Below are positions 24,801-34,555 of a DNA stretch of 64,000 nucleotides, piece by piece. The stretch is taken from contig OW203731.1 in the NCBI GenBank assembly GCA_934045075.1, positions 11,385,198 to 11,449,197 on the forward strand, in the 5' to 3' direction. This DNA is from Yponomeuta sedellus (lineage: Eukaryota > Arthropoda > Insecta > Lepidoptera > Yponomeutidae). Positions within the stretch are counted from its first letter, which is position 1, and each line of letters begins with the position of its first letter. The notes under the pieces are model-generated. The model was given only the letters and a program-made list of their open reading frames with translations, made no database searches and was not told the DNA's origin. The position numbers and the translations under genes are program-made.

Positions 24801-27800
24801 CATAGTTTAGATCACAGACTACAAAGAGATGTTTAGGTTATCACAAATAATAATCTGTGCGTACAACATAAAACGCGATAAAACGTGATGGGTGACAGGT
24901 GTGACATTTGTTCTCCTTGCAGCGCCATCTAGTTTTTTTTAATGCAATCAACTCACAGCTGTCATTGAAAAGCCCTCATTACCAATCCACGATGGGTACG
25001 CGTGATAATTAAGCCCAATATACTCTCTTTCTGAAAGAGGGCCAGTGGCCTGCATTGGGACGTTTATAGGCAACCTAAAAAAATCTATTGGCAAAGTATT
25101 TAATTTGTCGTAGGGAATAGTATATTTCATTACAAGTGCGGAAAGGCTGTCATTGCAAAGAGTTCCGACAAATGTCTACCCGAGTCGAGGCGCAGCCGAA
25201 GGCGAGGGTTGACAGTCGGAACAAGTTGCAATGACGGTTCCGCACGTGTACTGAACGACTATTTTTAATACAGTTGCGAAAAAAATAAGCAATTTAATAT
25301 AGAAAAATTATTTGGAAAATGGCGCCAACCGTAAAAAAATATAAGCAGAGATTTTTTTTCTTCACCCATTCTAGTAGGCAAAGGGAACTATGCCCATACA
25401 GCCAAGTCTTCAGTAGATTTTTTTTATTGATATGAAAATGAAATCTAATGAGATGAAATGAAATGAAACCTAACTTAACTCATTCAATCAAATCATTAAA
25501 TCTGATATTGAAACAAATTAGTAGCTCATAAAAACTTCTTTGAATTTTTTTAGTAAAATTCATGGTTGGTTTTTATTTTTATGCCACACCTGGCAATAAA
25601 GTGGCTTTTTCCGCACGCTGCGCGTACGGAAAAAGCCGCTTTCTGGCCAAGTGTAGACATAAAAAGATGTACACAACAAGGAAGGTAATAAAGAAAGCTC
25701 TCGATCGCATATTTACGTCCCTCGCTTGCAGCTCGGGCCGCAAACTTCTGCGATCTCGGCCTTTCTTTGTATTACCACCCTAGTTGTGTAATGTACTATT
25801 AATAGACATTATTTTAAAAATTGGGAAAGAAAACGCACGAGTGCGGGAAAGGTAAAAAAAAAGCACGGGTGTGTAATAGCCTACATCCCGCACGCTGTAC
25901 GTCCCTGTAATACGCCACATTTTGAACATCTGTATTAAAAACATATTCACCATGATTTATCTTTAAAGATACATTCTGATAGCCGTGGATAGCCGAATGA
26001 AATCACCAGTACACTTGGACCAGCCGGTCAAAACTTAAACAAGTGGTCTCGCCATCCATTTTAAAATTTAATAAACTTCAATAAAATTTTACATTTGTTG
26101 TTTATTTATAAAAGCACGATTCCTCAAAACACTCGAAAATCGAGGATTAAAATAGTCTGTGGTAGAGATTTTACGAGGAAAACACGTAACCACAGATTAA
26201 ATAAACTGATTGCTTTAGAGGAATAAGGCTTTTAAAAAAACTAATTAAAAAAAATGCTGCGGCCATGTGAGTTTCTAAACAGCCAGTGTGAATTAAGCGC
26301 AAACCACAATTACGAGGTGAGTTCCATATTTAAAATTTAAAAATTCGACTTAATTTGGCGGGTACTAATCGTTATAGTATCTGTGACGGAATTAAAAAAA
26401 AAATAGGTATTAATCGTGTAATAATCTTATAAGCTAAGATTTGAATACTGAAAATGAGTTTTTATTTTCCTCATATTCGAAATGAAAAGTAGAGTGTTTA
26501 CGAGGGCCACACCGAAATGATTGAGAATAAAAAAAACTACACATTTTATGTTACAGTGCGTTCACATTAACTTGACGCGTGAGAGAATTGGTAACAAGGA
26601 CATAACATGTGAATTAGCTTTTGGACCTAATCGGAAGATGGTTAAACAAGCCCTCAATCCTTTTATTTTCCCCAAGTAATGGGAATGATTTCTTATTTAA
26701 CATGGTAACAGTAAATATCTCAGTGCTACCAATTCTCTCACGCGTCAAGTTAATGTGAACGCACAATATTTATTTTTTTAATTATTGCTTTTCGAAGTAC
26801 CTATTCACCATTACAATTGATGCATTTTTGCATACAATTAAACCAATCATTAAAACAACTGTGCCAGTCTGAAGTCGGCCTATTTAAAATGGCGGAATTG
26901 TAAGCTTCGACTGCACAATCGGGGTCCTCAAATCGTTTTCCTCGCAACAAATCTTTGGTTTTTGGGAATGTAAAAAAGTCGTTGGGGCTTAAATCGGGGC
27001 TTTACGGAGGATGGTCCATCAACTCAATGTTTTCGGTATTTAAATACTTGATAGTTTTCCGGGCGGTGTGGGAGCTAGCGTTGTCGTGGTGAAGATGCGA
27101 CGGTTTGGATTGGATTTACGAAGTTCAGCGATGACACGGGGCAAACAAACGGTGGTATACCAATCGGCGGTAACTGTTCTTTGATTCTGAAGTGGAACTG
27201 TTATTACATGTCCTGTTTTAGCGACGAACGAAGCGATATTTTTTTTAGACACGCTGCGGGAACGAACTACTTTGGTAGGTTTTGTCTCGCCTTCGAAGAC
27301 CCATACAGCCGATTGATGCTTTCTTTTCGGTTCGTAAGAGTAGATCCAAGACTCATCACCCGATATTATGCTATAAACAGAATTTGATTGTCCTCCGTCA
27401 AATCGTTTCAGATTTTTTCGACACCAATCAACACGGGTGACCTTGTGCTCGTCTGTTAAATTATGTGGTATCCAGCGGGAAACTAACTTTCTTACACCAA
27501 GTTCTGTGTGTAATATTGTTTTTATTGCTGTCATTCTAATCCCAAGTTCTGCCCGGATCTGCTCATATGTGACATGTTCACATGTCTATCTTCATGTAGT
27601 AATTCTCTGATGGCAGCGACGTTCTCCGGCGTAACGGCTATTTTTGGTCGACCTGAAGATTGAAGGGTACTGACGGAATCACGACCTCGTTTAAATTCAG
27701 CATACCAGCGATATACAGTCGCCTTTGATGGTGCTTCCGTGCCATATAAACCAAAAAGTTCATAGAAGCATTCTTCTTGCAATAAACCGCGACGAAAGTT

Positions 27801-30800
27801 ATGAAAAATTATCGCACGAAAATTTTCCTTACTGAGTTTCATTTTTATGATTTTCTAAAAATCTTTCTAATGAAATAAAATTTTTCCCTCGCATTATTTT
27901 TTTATTATTTAAACGAAATAGATAACTAAAGAGGTTGCATATTCATGTTAAAAAAGAGGTTTCATCAATTATCTGCAAAAAGTATCCGATTCTCAATCAT
28001 TTCGGTGTGGCCCTCGTAACACGGGTAAAAGAATCAATTCCTACTCGGACTATAGCCGGGAAATAATACCTCGGGAGTTGATTCCTTTCTACCCTCGTTA
28101 AGCAATCTACTATTTTTTTTAAATTGAATTTGATTTATTTTTATACTATTTTTATTTTTAATGCACAAACCCGTGTGAAGGACAATTTTAAAAACCTATT
28201 TAGAGGCTAAAAATTCCACCCATGCCATTCGAACCCGCGACCTCTGGCTATCCGTGCCAGCGCTCTTTCCAACTGAGCTAATGGGCGACTCACCGGCATC
28301 AGTGAAACTTCGAACCTCTATACATTATTATCTGTTTTACGTGCAGTTCAGTTGGAAAGAGCGCTGGCACGGATAGCCAGAGGTCGCGGGTTCGAATCCC
28401 GGCATGGGTGGAATTTTTAGCCTCTAAGTAGGTTTTTAAAATTGTCCTTAGCACGGGATAGTGCATTGAAATAAAAATAGTATAATCATGTGGGTACAGT
28501 GATATCATTCCGATGTAAAAAACCTAACTGCAAAGTAGGTAGTCGGGGCTGTAATGAAAGTGATGCAATTTACTTAAGCCAGATGTCGCTGCCTGTACGT
28601 AATACAGAGAATAGTGTAAAGAGGTTCGAAATTTCACTGATGCCGGTGAGTCGCCCATTAGCTCAGTTGGAAAGAGCGATGGCACGGATAGCCAGAGGTC
28701 GCGGGTTCGAATCCCGGCATGGGTGAAATTTTTAGCCTCTAAATAGGTTTTTATTTATTTTTAGTAAAATACTCTTACGAGATTCATTGTCGTGTACATA
28801 TTTATGATTCCATTCACGGCCATTTAGGTATTAAAAATCGCGATACATCCCTCCTGCTACCCCTAGATTACCACGTTTATTTCAAGTTAAGCTCCTCGTC
28901 AATCTAGTAATATAAATATAATAATTTAAAAATGATGGCATATTAATGTGAAATAATTGCTGAAAATTGTGCGCAGTTAGTTTTATATCGGGCCTACAGA
29001 ACTACTTTAATCGTCACTCTAGTCTCCACACATCCTGTCCATGACAAAAAGACAGGTGCCAGCGACAGTCACAGGCCCCTGTGAACATGAATATTAACCA
29101 GTAACGTTGTTATGTAACACAAAGCATTATCTGCTGGGCCTGTGTGTGATGTAATCCCCTGGCTTTGTATTAGGTGGATCCATTAAAATAGACTTATCTC
29201 GAACATTTTGGCTTTCGAAATCTGTGGCAGCTTTATTGTTTGATCGTTATGTTAATTATCCTACGTACGTCCCACGGCAGGGAATTGGCCTTCTCTCAGA
29301 GAGAGAGAGAGAGAGAAATACAGTATGGGCTTAATTACCATACGTTCACACCGCAAAATGGCAATTTCAAAGCTGAGGAAGAGAAGCTCTCGGAAGAGAA
29401 GCGCGCAAGCAACTTATGTACTCAGGTTTCCTCACGATGTTTTTTTCACATTTAGCGAGTGGTGTAGCAACACCACTCGCTAAATGTGAAAAAAAATTGG
29501 TATTGATCATCTTTACTTATTCTAAAGTTTAATTTCAAAAGTTAAACTAGCAAGTTTAACTTTTGAAATTAAACTTTAGAATAAGTAAAGATGATCAATA
29601 CCAATGACTTTATTCTTTAGAATAGAATAAAGTCATTGGCATTGATAATCTTTACGTGATTTGGATAATAGTCGATATCACATCGAGTCGAACTCTACAA
29701 CAATTACCTAGGTGCAAAAGAAAATGGAAAGATTGTTAAGAATCGAGGACTGAAATGTTAAGTAACAACAGTAGAATTAAGGTACTTATGTAGATATAAT
29801 CAATAATAACTACGGATTTGAAACAAAATTTTTAACATTTCAGATTTTCGTGACAGCAAAATGTTCAAGCAAGCCCCGGATGATGTAGTCGATATCCTGG
29901 CCCATGACGATGTCACAGTCAATGCTCACCAGTTCTGCATTGTCGACAAAGTAAGTTAACATAACAGCTACATCACCCGAAATATTACAACTCGTAATCG
30001 ATTTTAGCTTTACAGGCTCCAATAATTATATTATTTTTAATGCACTAAACCGTCATCATCATCATCATCATCGGCCTACGGTTGTCCTTGCTGGACATAG
30101 GCCTCTCCCATTGCACGCCACTGAGCACGGTCTTCGGCTATTCTCATCCAGCTCTTGCCAGCCGCCCTGCGAAGACCATCGCTTCACAGATTCTGAGGAC
30201 GTCCTACACTACGTTTACCGATCCGCGGTCTCCACTCAAGAACTCTTCTACCCCATCGGTTATCAGTTCTTCGGGTGATATGGCCGGCCCACTACCACTT
30301 CAGCATGCTAATTCACTGGGCTATGTCTGTGACTTTGGTTCTCTGTCGGATGACTTCGTTTCGAATTCGATCTTTCAGAGAAACCCTGAGCATAGCCGTT
30401 TCCATAGCACGCTGAGCGACTTTAAATTTGTGGATCAGCCCTACCGTGAGTGTCCACGTATCGGCACCGTATGTCATGACGGGTAGGACGCACTGGTTTA
30501 AGACTTTTGTCTTTAGACTCTGTGGGATTGGCGATGTGAAGACTCGACGTAGTTTCCCATACGCTGCCCAGCCCAGCCGTATTCTTCTATTGGCCTCTTT
30601 CTCGAAGTTGTTTTTACCTAATTACGTTGTTTGCCCGAGGTAAACATACTCCTTAACAACTTCAAGAATACTGCCTTGAACTGCAATTGGCTCCGGATTT
30701 ACGTGTTCATTGAACATAATCTTGGTTTCATCCAAGTTCATCCGGAGACCAATGCGTTGGGAAGCATCAGCAAGGCTACTCAGCATATGTTGCAGATCTT

Positions 30801-33800
30801 GCAGCGTTTCCGCCATGATGACGTTATCGTCTGCAAATCGCAAGTGTGAAAGGTACTCGCCGCTAATATTAATGCTGAACTGGAAGGGGTACGCTTCCAG
30901 TCCAGCGTCTTAAACATATCCTCCATAGCATTTGTGAACAATTTGGGGGAAATAACATCCCCTTGTCTCACACCACGATGTATGGAGATAGGTTCAGACT
31001 GCCGGTTCTGGATTTGGACGGCCACAGTGGCGGCGTTGTATAGACCTTTCAACACATGGATGTATTGCCAGTCGACTTGGCATCGCTGCAAAGATTCCAG
31101 AACAGACCAGGTCTCGACCGAGTCAAAGGCATTTTCAGAGTCCACAAACGCTAAGCACAGGGGCCGATTATACTCTTCGGTCTTCTGTATAATCTGCCGC
31201 GCTGTGTGGATGTGGTCTATGGTGCCGTAACCCGATCGAAAGCCGGCCTGCTCAGGTGACTGAAACTCGTAGAGTCTCCTCGCAAGACGGTTCGTGATGA
31301 CTCTTGAAAACAGCTTGTAGACGTGGCTTAAGAGTGAAATTGGTCGGTAGTTCTTCAAAAGGGTTTTATCACGCTTTTTGAAGAACAACACGACAACACA
31401 CTTACTCCACGCCTCCGGAGTTCTCCCTCCTTCATTACGGGTTTACCGCCGGACTTCAAGAGCTCAGTTGTAATACCGTCCTCTCCAGGGGCTTTTCCAT
31501 TTTTAAGCTGTTTAAGAGCCATCGCGATTTCGTCTAGGCTGACTTCTGGCAAGTCTTCAGTGTAGTGGCGTGTCAATATAGCTCTGGAATCCTCATTTTC
31601 GGGATCGGGTCGAGATGCATACGCAGCGTACAGCTGGCCGTAGAAGTTTTCAACTTCTGAAAGAACCTCTGGTATCGAGGAAACAACCACTCCATCCGTG
31701 GTGGTCAGCTTTGTCAGATGGCTTCTCCCACGAGATTGAACAAACACTTTCGATCCCCGATTTTGCTCGATTGCTCGTTCTGTTGAACGAGTGTTGGAGC
31801 ATCGGAGATAGCGTCGAACTAGTTTGCCAATTCTCCTGTTTAGAGCATGCCTTTCTGACGCAGTGACTGGTGGTCGTTCACGTCGTTCTTCCATCAGCTT
31901 GTTTCTTCCGAAAATTTCGACTTCGTGCCTTTATGCTGCATTGCGCAAAATTTCACGCCTCCCTCCCTAAGGATTCCATTTGTGGTTTCCACGGCAGCGA
32001 ATCGGTTCTTCAGGTTAGACTGGAACTTTTCAGATCCCGCTATAGTTTGGTGCAGGTTTGGTCGGAGCCTGGATTTCATCAAACGGACACGTTCGAGCTT
32101 AAAATTAATATTCAGAGAGCCTCGCACAAGTCGGTGATCGCTTCCGGTATTAAACCTATTGATCACCGAGACGTCGCTGAATATACGCTTCTTGATCGTT
32201 ATGATGAAATCGATCTCATTTTTTGTCATAGTGTCGGGGCTCTGCCATGTCCACTTCCTTTGGGGCTTTTTCTTGAAGAATGAATTCATCAAGAATAACC
32301 CCTCCCTTTCGAGGAAGTTGACTAGCATTTGCCTCCTATGATTCCTGTTTCCATAACCATGGGATCCTACTACCGATTCGTTGCAATACTGTACTCCCAC
32401 TTTGGCGTTGAAGTCTCCCATGACAACGTTGTAGTGGGCCTTGGTGGTGGAGTGTATGGCCTTAATTTGATATGTCGTCGACCATATATTCCACTTCATC
32501 GTCCGAGTGCGTCGAGGTCGGAGCGTAAACCTGCACAACCTTGAGGTTATACCTCTCGGTTAGCTTAATGACAAGGTACGCAACCCTGCTCGACACACTT
32601 GACACTTCTAAAACGTTGTCACAGAGAACTCTATTTACCAGAAACCCTACGCCACCCTGAGATAGCTGGTCTCCCTCTCGAAAGTATAGCAGGTGGCCTG
32701 ATTCAAGGGTTACGGTGTCCTCCCCCTCTCTTCGGACTTCAGATAACCCAAGAACATCCCACTTTACCTTCTCGAGTTCGACTTCCAGTTGCGCCAGGTG
32801 CTCGTCCAGCCGTAATGTGCGTCCATTATATGTCGCCAAGGTTAGTTGTTTTCGGCGGCCTTTCGTAACCCGGGGATTCTTCGCACCCCCTACCCTGCCG
32901 TTACCGTGATCACCGCCTTGATCAGGGATAGCAGGGCGACCGGGAACTAGGGGCCGTGGTCCGTTCTGTCTTTCCATGGGATGATTTGCTCGTAATTGCC
33001 ACGCTGAGTAGGCGGGTTGGCAATCGCAGACCGTATACGTGCCGATGCCGCTGCTGCCCGACACCGGTACGACCCGTATGTGCTGGGTAATAAATAATAT
33101 GCACGGGTATTCTCTTAGTCGCCTTTTACGACACCCACGAGAAGATATGGGGGAGTGCTATTCTTAACCAACACTCCGCGACACGGTACTAACCCGTGCT
33201 AAGAACAATTTTTCGACAAGGTTCGAATCCCGGCATGGGTGGAATTTTTAGCCTCTAAATAGGCTTTTAAAAAAGGCTCTAATAAACATATACATTCGTT
33301 CCGATGGTTCAAGATTGCAAAGATTAATACAATATTTATAAGGCATTGTACCTATACGATTCAATAAGATTCTTGAGGGTACAATAAACTAGCGAGAAAC
33401 GCGCGTTCAAGAAATGTGTGTAGCATAACATAAAAGATGATTTTGATGACAAAGATATCGTGAATTAAAGTCAGTTCAATGCATGAATTGTAGCTCATAC
33501 AATATTTGGAAATGACTATACCTTAGGAGTTTGTTTTGTCCATTTTTTCTTCAAAATCATTTTGAAAAGGACACCTTCTTGTAACGTCCGCTAAAATCAC
33601 AGTTTCAATGTTAATTTGACTAAAAACACCTGAATTTTGTGCAGCTACAATCATAACACTAAGCCTAAATGAAGGGCTCATTCTACTTGCTAAGAAGGTC
33701 GATTGCCTCGTGTTTATAGTAAATTTATATATCATATTACATGTTTAAAAAATAATACAGTTTAAACAATAAAATTATCGAGCTCTACAATCGTGTACAC

Positions 33801-34555
33801 TAGGGAATCTTGCAAACATTTCGAACTCGATTTACCTGGAACTTTCTGAGGGTGTTACAAATAATCAAGCTGATGTGGCAATGGATACGACAACTTACAA
33901 GAATACCAACTTAATCACATAATTCGTTGTACCTTCTTCGCAGAACCTGAAATCCTTCAATTTGACCAATGATTGGCGAGTGACGTCTTACGGCGATGAC
34001 CAAAATGGAGTTCAATTTATTGCTAGCATTGAACACACAAGGTATGTTTAATATTTAGTCAGACAACCGCTGCGTCACATTTTTAGGGGCTTATTTAAGC
34101 AAATTTGATTGGCACTCCTCAAACAGAAAATCTGTATTATTTGAGGCTTCACAGTAAGTTGTAATAATGGTAATTAAACTGCAGGTGATTTTAGAGACAT
34201 AAATGTAAAAAAAAAAAAAGGATCCTAACATTCAAAACTGTACATATTCTCTAACAATATTCTCCTTAGATACCCCTTCTATGGCGTGCAGTTCCACCCT
34301 GAGAAAATATCTTACGAGTGGAAGCTGTCCAAAGGCTACCCACACTCGAGGAAGGCTGTTCAGGCCAACCGGTACTTCATGGACTTCTTCGTCTCGGAGT
34401 GCAGGAAGAACCAACACTCCTTCGGCAGCGCCGCTGAGGAAAATAAGTATCTGATTTACAACTACGAACCCAAGTTCACAGGTGTGCTGGGTAGCGCCTA
34501 CCATCAGTGTTACTTGTTTGAGCCGAGGTGTGTTGTGTCAAACAATACCGTTTGA
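15807..34555 (+). CDS. GGH: Gamma-glutamyl hydrolase (folate hydrolase), six coding exons
   Basis: GGH removes gamma-linked glutamates from folylpoly-glutamates, in lysosomes or after secretion. Coding exons are 15807-16045, 16138-16188, 17850-18082, 29844-29950, 33944-34041 and 34270-34555. All six join in frame (phases 2,2,1,0,2) to 337 residues and a TGA; introns are GT-AG. Residues 1-24 ('[20 protein letters not shown]...') are a signal peptide. The class-I glutamine-amidotransferase-like fold shows '[11 protein letters not shown]', '[20 protein letters not shown]', 'FIPGG' and the nucleophile elbow 'GTCLGFELL' (Cys about 140). The catalytic His is in 'VQFHPEK' (about His252, Glu254). The first Met of the MM pair is taken as start. 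Introns 3 (11.8 kb) and 4 (4.0 kb) are filled with transposons; intron 2 ends next to a MITE. All catalytic residues are present, so the gene looks functional. Confidence 0.95.
16897..17055. mobile_element. Partial copy of a TA-flanked MITE
   Basis: Within GGH intron 2. It begins 'taaggtggttcgctaac' after a TA and contains the internal block 'ctttaatcgatttccgc' with aaaacgg, as in the two full copies at 51,116-51,360 and 52,822-53,165. The right end is not recognisable. Confidence 0.5.
17570..17836. mobile_element. MITE ending 13 bases before GGH exon 3
   Basis: Left end 'atgagccgttttc' (17,570-17,582) and right end 'gaaaacggctcat' (17,824-17,836) are perfect inverted repeats. Directly inside the left end sits a small duplicated hairpin, 'acggatgtaaaacatccgt', and a second 'ccgttttcagcacaaat', which pairs with 'gtttgtgctgaaaac' at the right end. 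No TSD was determined. The exon-3 acceptor (17,850) therefore has almost no host-derived polypyrimidine tract. Confidence 0.65.
18940..19140 (+). repeat. Lepidopteran interspersed repeat ending 'cagctagt'
   Basis: Runs from 'attataaaggtgaaagtttg' and tgagtgtg to 'ccgcggggcacagctagt'. A related but diverged unit is at about 49,150-49,335, and its start is seen again near 50,430. This 'tttgtgagtgtg...gctagt' type is common in moths; I leave the class open. Confidence 0.45.
19150..19310 (+). repeat. 3' end of the TATG-tailed LINE family (short copy)
   Basis: Contains 'gaagggcaagataaaaagca', 'aatgttgatgcgaaag' and 'ggcatacaggcgtgag' followed by tttatgtatg. It matches the last part of the LINE at 22,240-23,085 and a third piece at 63,145-63,235. 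Confidence 0.65.
19826..20998 (-). mobile_element. 5'-truncated CR1/jockey-group LINE
   Basis: The minus-strand 3' third of a LINE within GGH intron 3. It starts in the RT domain just before '[16 protein letters not shown]' and ends, after a 3' UTR of about 190 bases, in a short microsatellite tail (gaaatgaaatgaaatgaaa on the plus strand, i.e. ATTTC units). Such repeat-unit tails are characteristic of CR1/L2-like LINEs. Confidence 0.8.
20020..20990 (-). pseudogene. LINE reverse transcriptase C-terminal part, one frame break
   Basis: Segment 1 (about 20,990-20,734) carries '[19 protein letters not shown]', the catalytic '[10 protein letters not shown]' and '[18 protein letters not shown]'. 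Segment 2 (20,661-20,020) continues with '[17 protein letters not shown]', '[10 protein letters not shown]', 'QKRAIRFIY' and the C-terminal '[12 protein letters not shown]...[10 protein letters not shown]'. The frame is broken between 20,734 and 20,661. The N-terminal endonuclease and RT fingers are absent. Confidence 0.85.
21023..21265 (+). mobile_element. Fold-back tRNA-derived SINE with 13-bp TSD
   Basis: Flanked by 'acatattaacaaa' at 21,010-21,022 and 21,266-21,278. The unit opens with an inverted piece of its own 3' region ('ttttaaaacctatttagagg' then ctaaaaatttcaccc). It then runs through the linker, a tRNA-like core (21,122-21,194) and the tail 'tttttagcctctaaatagg...tagtgcattaaaaatagt'. 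The TSD encloses both, so the inverted head was part of the inserted unit. Confidence 0.85.
21515..21750 (+). repeat. Longest copy of the 'cttacaatcctcc...cccagcagtgg' repeat
   Basis: Begins near 'gcaaggcacgttaagccgtt', includes the small palindrome 'tgtcatgtaatgaca', 'agtaaggcccgctactg', 'tcttacaatcctccaccaac' and 'ggtggagtat', and ends 'gccccagcagtggggaca'. It is the best reference for the family in this window. Confidence 0.65.
22238..23085 (+). mobile_element. 5'-truncated LINE with giant TATG tail
   Basis: C-terminal RT-derived text is read in two plus-strand frames: '...[13 protein letters not shown]' at about 22,310-22,430 and '[20 protein letters not shown]...[20 protein letters not shown]' at 22,519-22,700. 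A 3' UTR ends 'gggatacaggcgtgaggtta', and then the array follows. Two further 3' ends of the same family occur at 19,150 and 63,145, ending in the same motif. The coding part is too short and broken to act. Confidence 0.75.
22801..23085. repeat. Perfect (TATG)n microsatellite, 71 units
   Basis: 285 bases of uninterrupted TATG, directly after the LINE 3' UTR. Frames across it give spurious repetitive MYVC / IHTY proteins. Confidence 0.98.
23747..23830 (+). mobile_element. tRNA-derived SINE (second family), 5' head
   Basis: The tRNA-like head 'gcggtggtagcggagcggta' with the B-box-like 'gggttcgaagcc' matches the full copy at 59,322. Its body continues about 600 bases away at 24,440-24,560 and 24,982-25,120, so two later insertions split one SINE. 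Confidence 0.7.
23832..25945. mobile_element. 2.1-kb inverted-repeat complex of nested MITEs
   Basis: Left arm (about 23,832-24,435) and right arm (about 25,115-25,945) are near-perfect inverted copies. Outer ends are 'ttttaatacagttgctc' and the inverse; inner ends are 'cattacaagtgcggaaaggc' and the inverse. Each arm itself carries inverted 'ttttaatacagttgc' ends, so the arms look like two copies of one element. The right arm has an extra ~220-base insert (25,570-25,790) that is itself palindromic ('ggctttttccgcacgctgcg'). Between the arms lies the SINE body broken by the MITE at 24,562-24,979. Confidence 0.75.
24562..24979. mobile_element. 418-bp MITE inserted in SINE body, TA duplicated
   Basis: Ends are 'atgagggcttttcaa' and 'ttgaaaagccctcat', each next to a TA (24,560-24,561 and 24,980-24,981). 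SINE body sequence resumes on the right with 'ccaatccacgatgggtac', matching 'cgatccgcggtgggcacgcg' in the 59-kb copy. Confidence 0.75.
25946..26500. other. Non-coding part of GGH intron 3
   Basis: AT-rich; nothing recognisable before the mariner edge. Confidence 0.4.
26556..26764. mobile_element. 209-bp MITE (copy 2) inside the mariner
   Basis: Same length and ends as the element at 12,421-12,629 but in opposite orientation: the interior 'gcttgtttaaccatcttccg' there reads here as its reverse complement. It sits between the mariner's left TIR and the end of the transposase, so it landed after the mariner did. Confidence 0.9.
26800..27842 (-). pseudogene. Mariner transposase, frameshifted
   Basis: The N-terminal segment (27,842-27,531) has the paired helix-turn-helix DNA-binding region ('[19 protein letters not shown]', 'SGRPKIAV'). 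The catalytic segment (27,534-27,040) has '[14 protein letters not shown]', the first Asp in '[15 protein letters not shown]' and the 'HVITVPLQ' strand. After a further frame change near 27,110-27,085 the text continues as '...[12 protein letters not shown]' (second Asp) and '[17 protein letters not shown]' (third Asp, the D34D spacing of mariners). It then runs on to about 26,800. In an active element the protein binds the TIRs and moves the element by cut-and-paste into TA sites. At least two frame breaks make this copy inactive. Confidence 0.9.
28144..28753 (+). mobile_element. Fold-back plus tandem tRNA-derived SINE compound
   Basis: Flanked by 'tttattttta' (28,134-28,143; 28,754-28,763). 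It opens with a complete inverted tail and a minus-strand tRNA-like core (28,217-28,287). This is followed by a plus-strand core lacking its first bases (about 28,345-28,411), a tail, the linker 'catgtgggtacagtgatat' and a complete plus-strand core (28,652-28,725). In sum it is an inverted dimer followed by a direct copy. Confidence 0.8.
28764..29279. other. Non-coding part of GGH intron 3
   Basis: Nothing recognised; AT-rich, no repeat edges. Confidence 0.4.
29280..29465 (-). mobile_element. Second-family SINE body, minus strand
   Basis: The reverse complement shows the 'cgtgaggaaacctgagt' box and the gagagagag/ggcttaa section of the SINE seen at 59,322-59,650. It stops abruptly where the first of three hairpins turns back. 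Confidence 0.65.
29440..29655. repeat. Chain of three adjoining perfect hairpins
   Basis: Hairpin 1: arms 29,440-29,465 and 29,470-29,495 (26 bp, loop AGCA). Hairpin 2: arms 29,497-29,548 and 29,553-29,604 (52 bp, perfect, loop AGCA). Hairpin 3: arms 29,601-29,616 and 29,624-29,639 (16 bp perfect). Hairpin 3 extends with a few mismatches to about 33 bp, because the text after it copies the outer part of hairpin 2. GGH exon 4 begins about 190 bases downstream. Confidence 0.95.
30052..33195 (-). mobile_element. Nearly full-length RTE LINE, degraded, inserted in a SINE
   Basis: Lies on the minus strand in GGH intron 4. The 3' tail is (TGA)n, seen as atcatcatcatcatca at 30,052. The left flank '...tttttaatgcactaa' and the right flank 'actaacccgtgctaag' are the two halves of an inverted fold-back SINE tail, so the LINE split that SINE with a short 'actaa' duplication. 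Endonuclease and RT are both present but broken. Confidence 0.85.
30640..33064 (-). pseudogene. RTE polyprotein (endonuclease + RT), several frameshifts
   Basis: The N-terminal frame (33,064-32,462) has the RTE endonuclease start '[20 protein letters not shown]', '[12 protein letters not shown]', '[11 protein letters not shown]' and 'QVYAPT'. The next frame (to 31,894) has '[11 protein letters not shown]', 'KNEIDFII' and 'TGSDHRLV'. The frame at 31,894-31,390 has '[18 protein letters not shown]'. The RT frame (31,391-30,780) has '[15 protein letters not shown]', '[15 protein letters not shown]', '[13 protein letters not shown]' and '[15 protein letters not shown]'. The catalytic '[11 protein letters not shown]' is in yet another frame (30,843-30,622). 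At least four breaks make it inactive. The family's job is target-primed reverse transcription. Confidence 0.85.
33200..33270 (+). repeat. Right half of the SINE split by the RTE
   Basis: An inverted tail piece ('ctaacccgtgctaag') passes directly into a plus-strand B-box and 3' part ('ggttcgaatcccggcatggg', 'tttttagcctctaaatagg'). It is another fold-back unit of the same SINE family, with most of the tRNA core missing. The left remnant is at about 30,026-30,051. Confidence 0.65.

Larger units (their letters stand above)
26501..28016 (-). mobile_element. Mariner-family DNA transposon with nested MITE
   Basis: Perfect 28-bp terminal inverted repeats start 'cgagggccacaccgaaatga' and continue 'ttgagaat'. 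They are flanked by TA on both sides (26,499-26,500; 28,017-28,018). The total is 1516 bp, of which 209 bp is the MITE, so the mariner proper is about 1.3 kb, normal for the family. Transposase is on the minus strand and broken. Confidence 0.95.
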
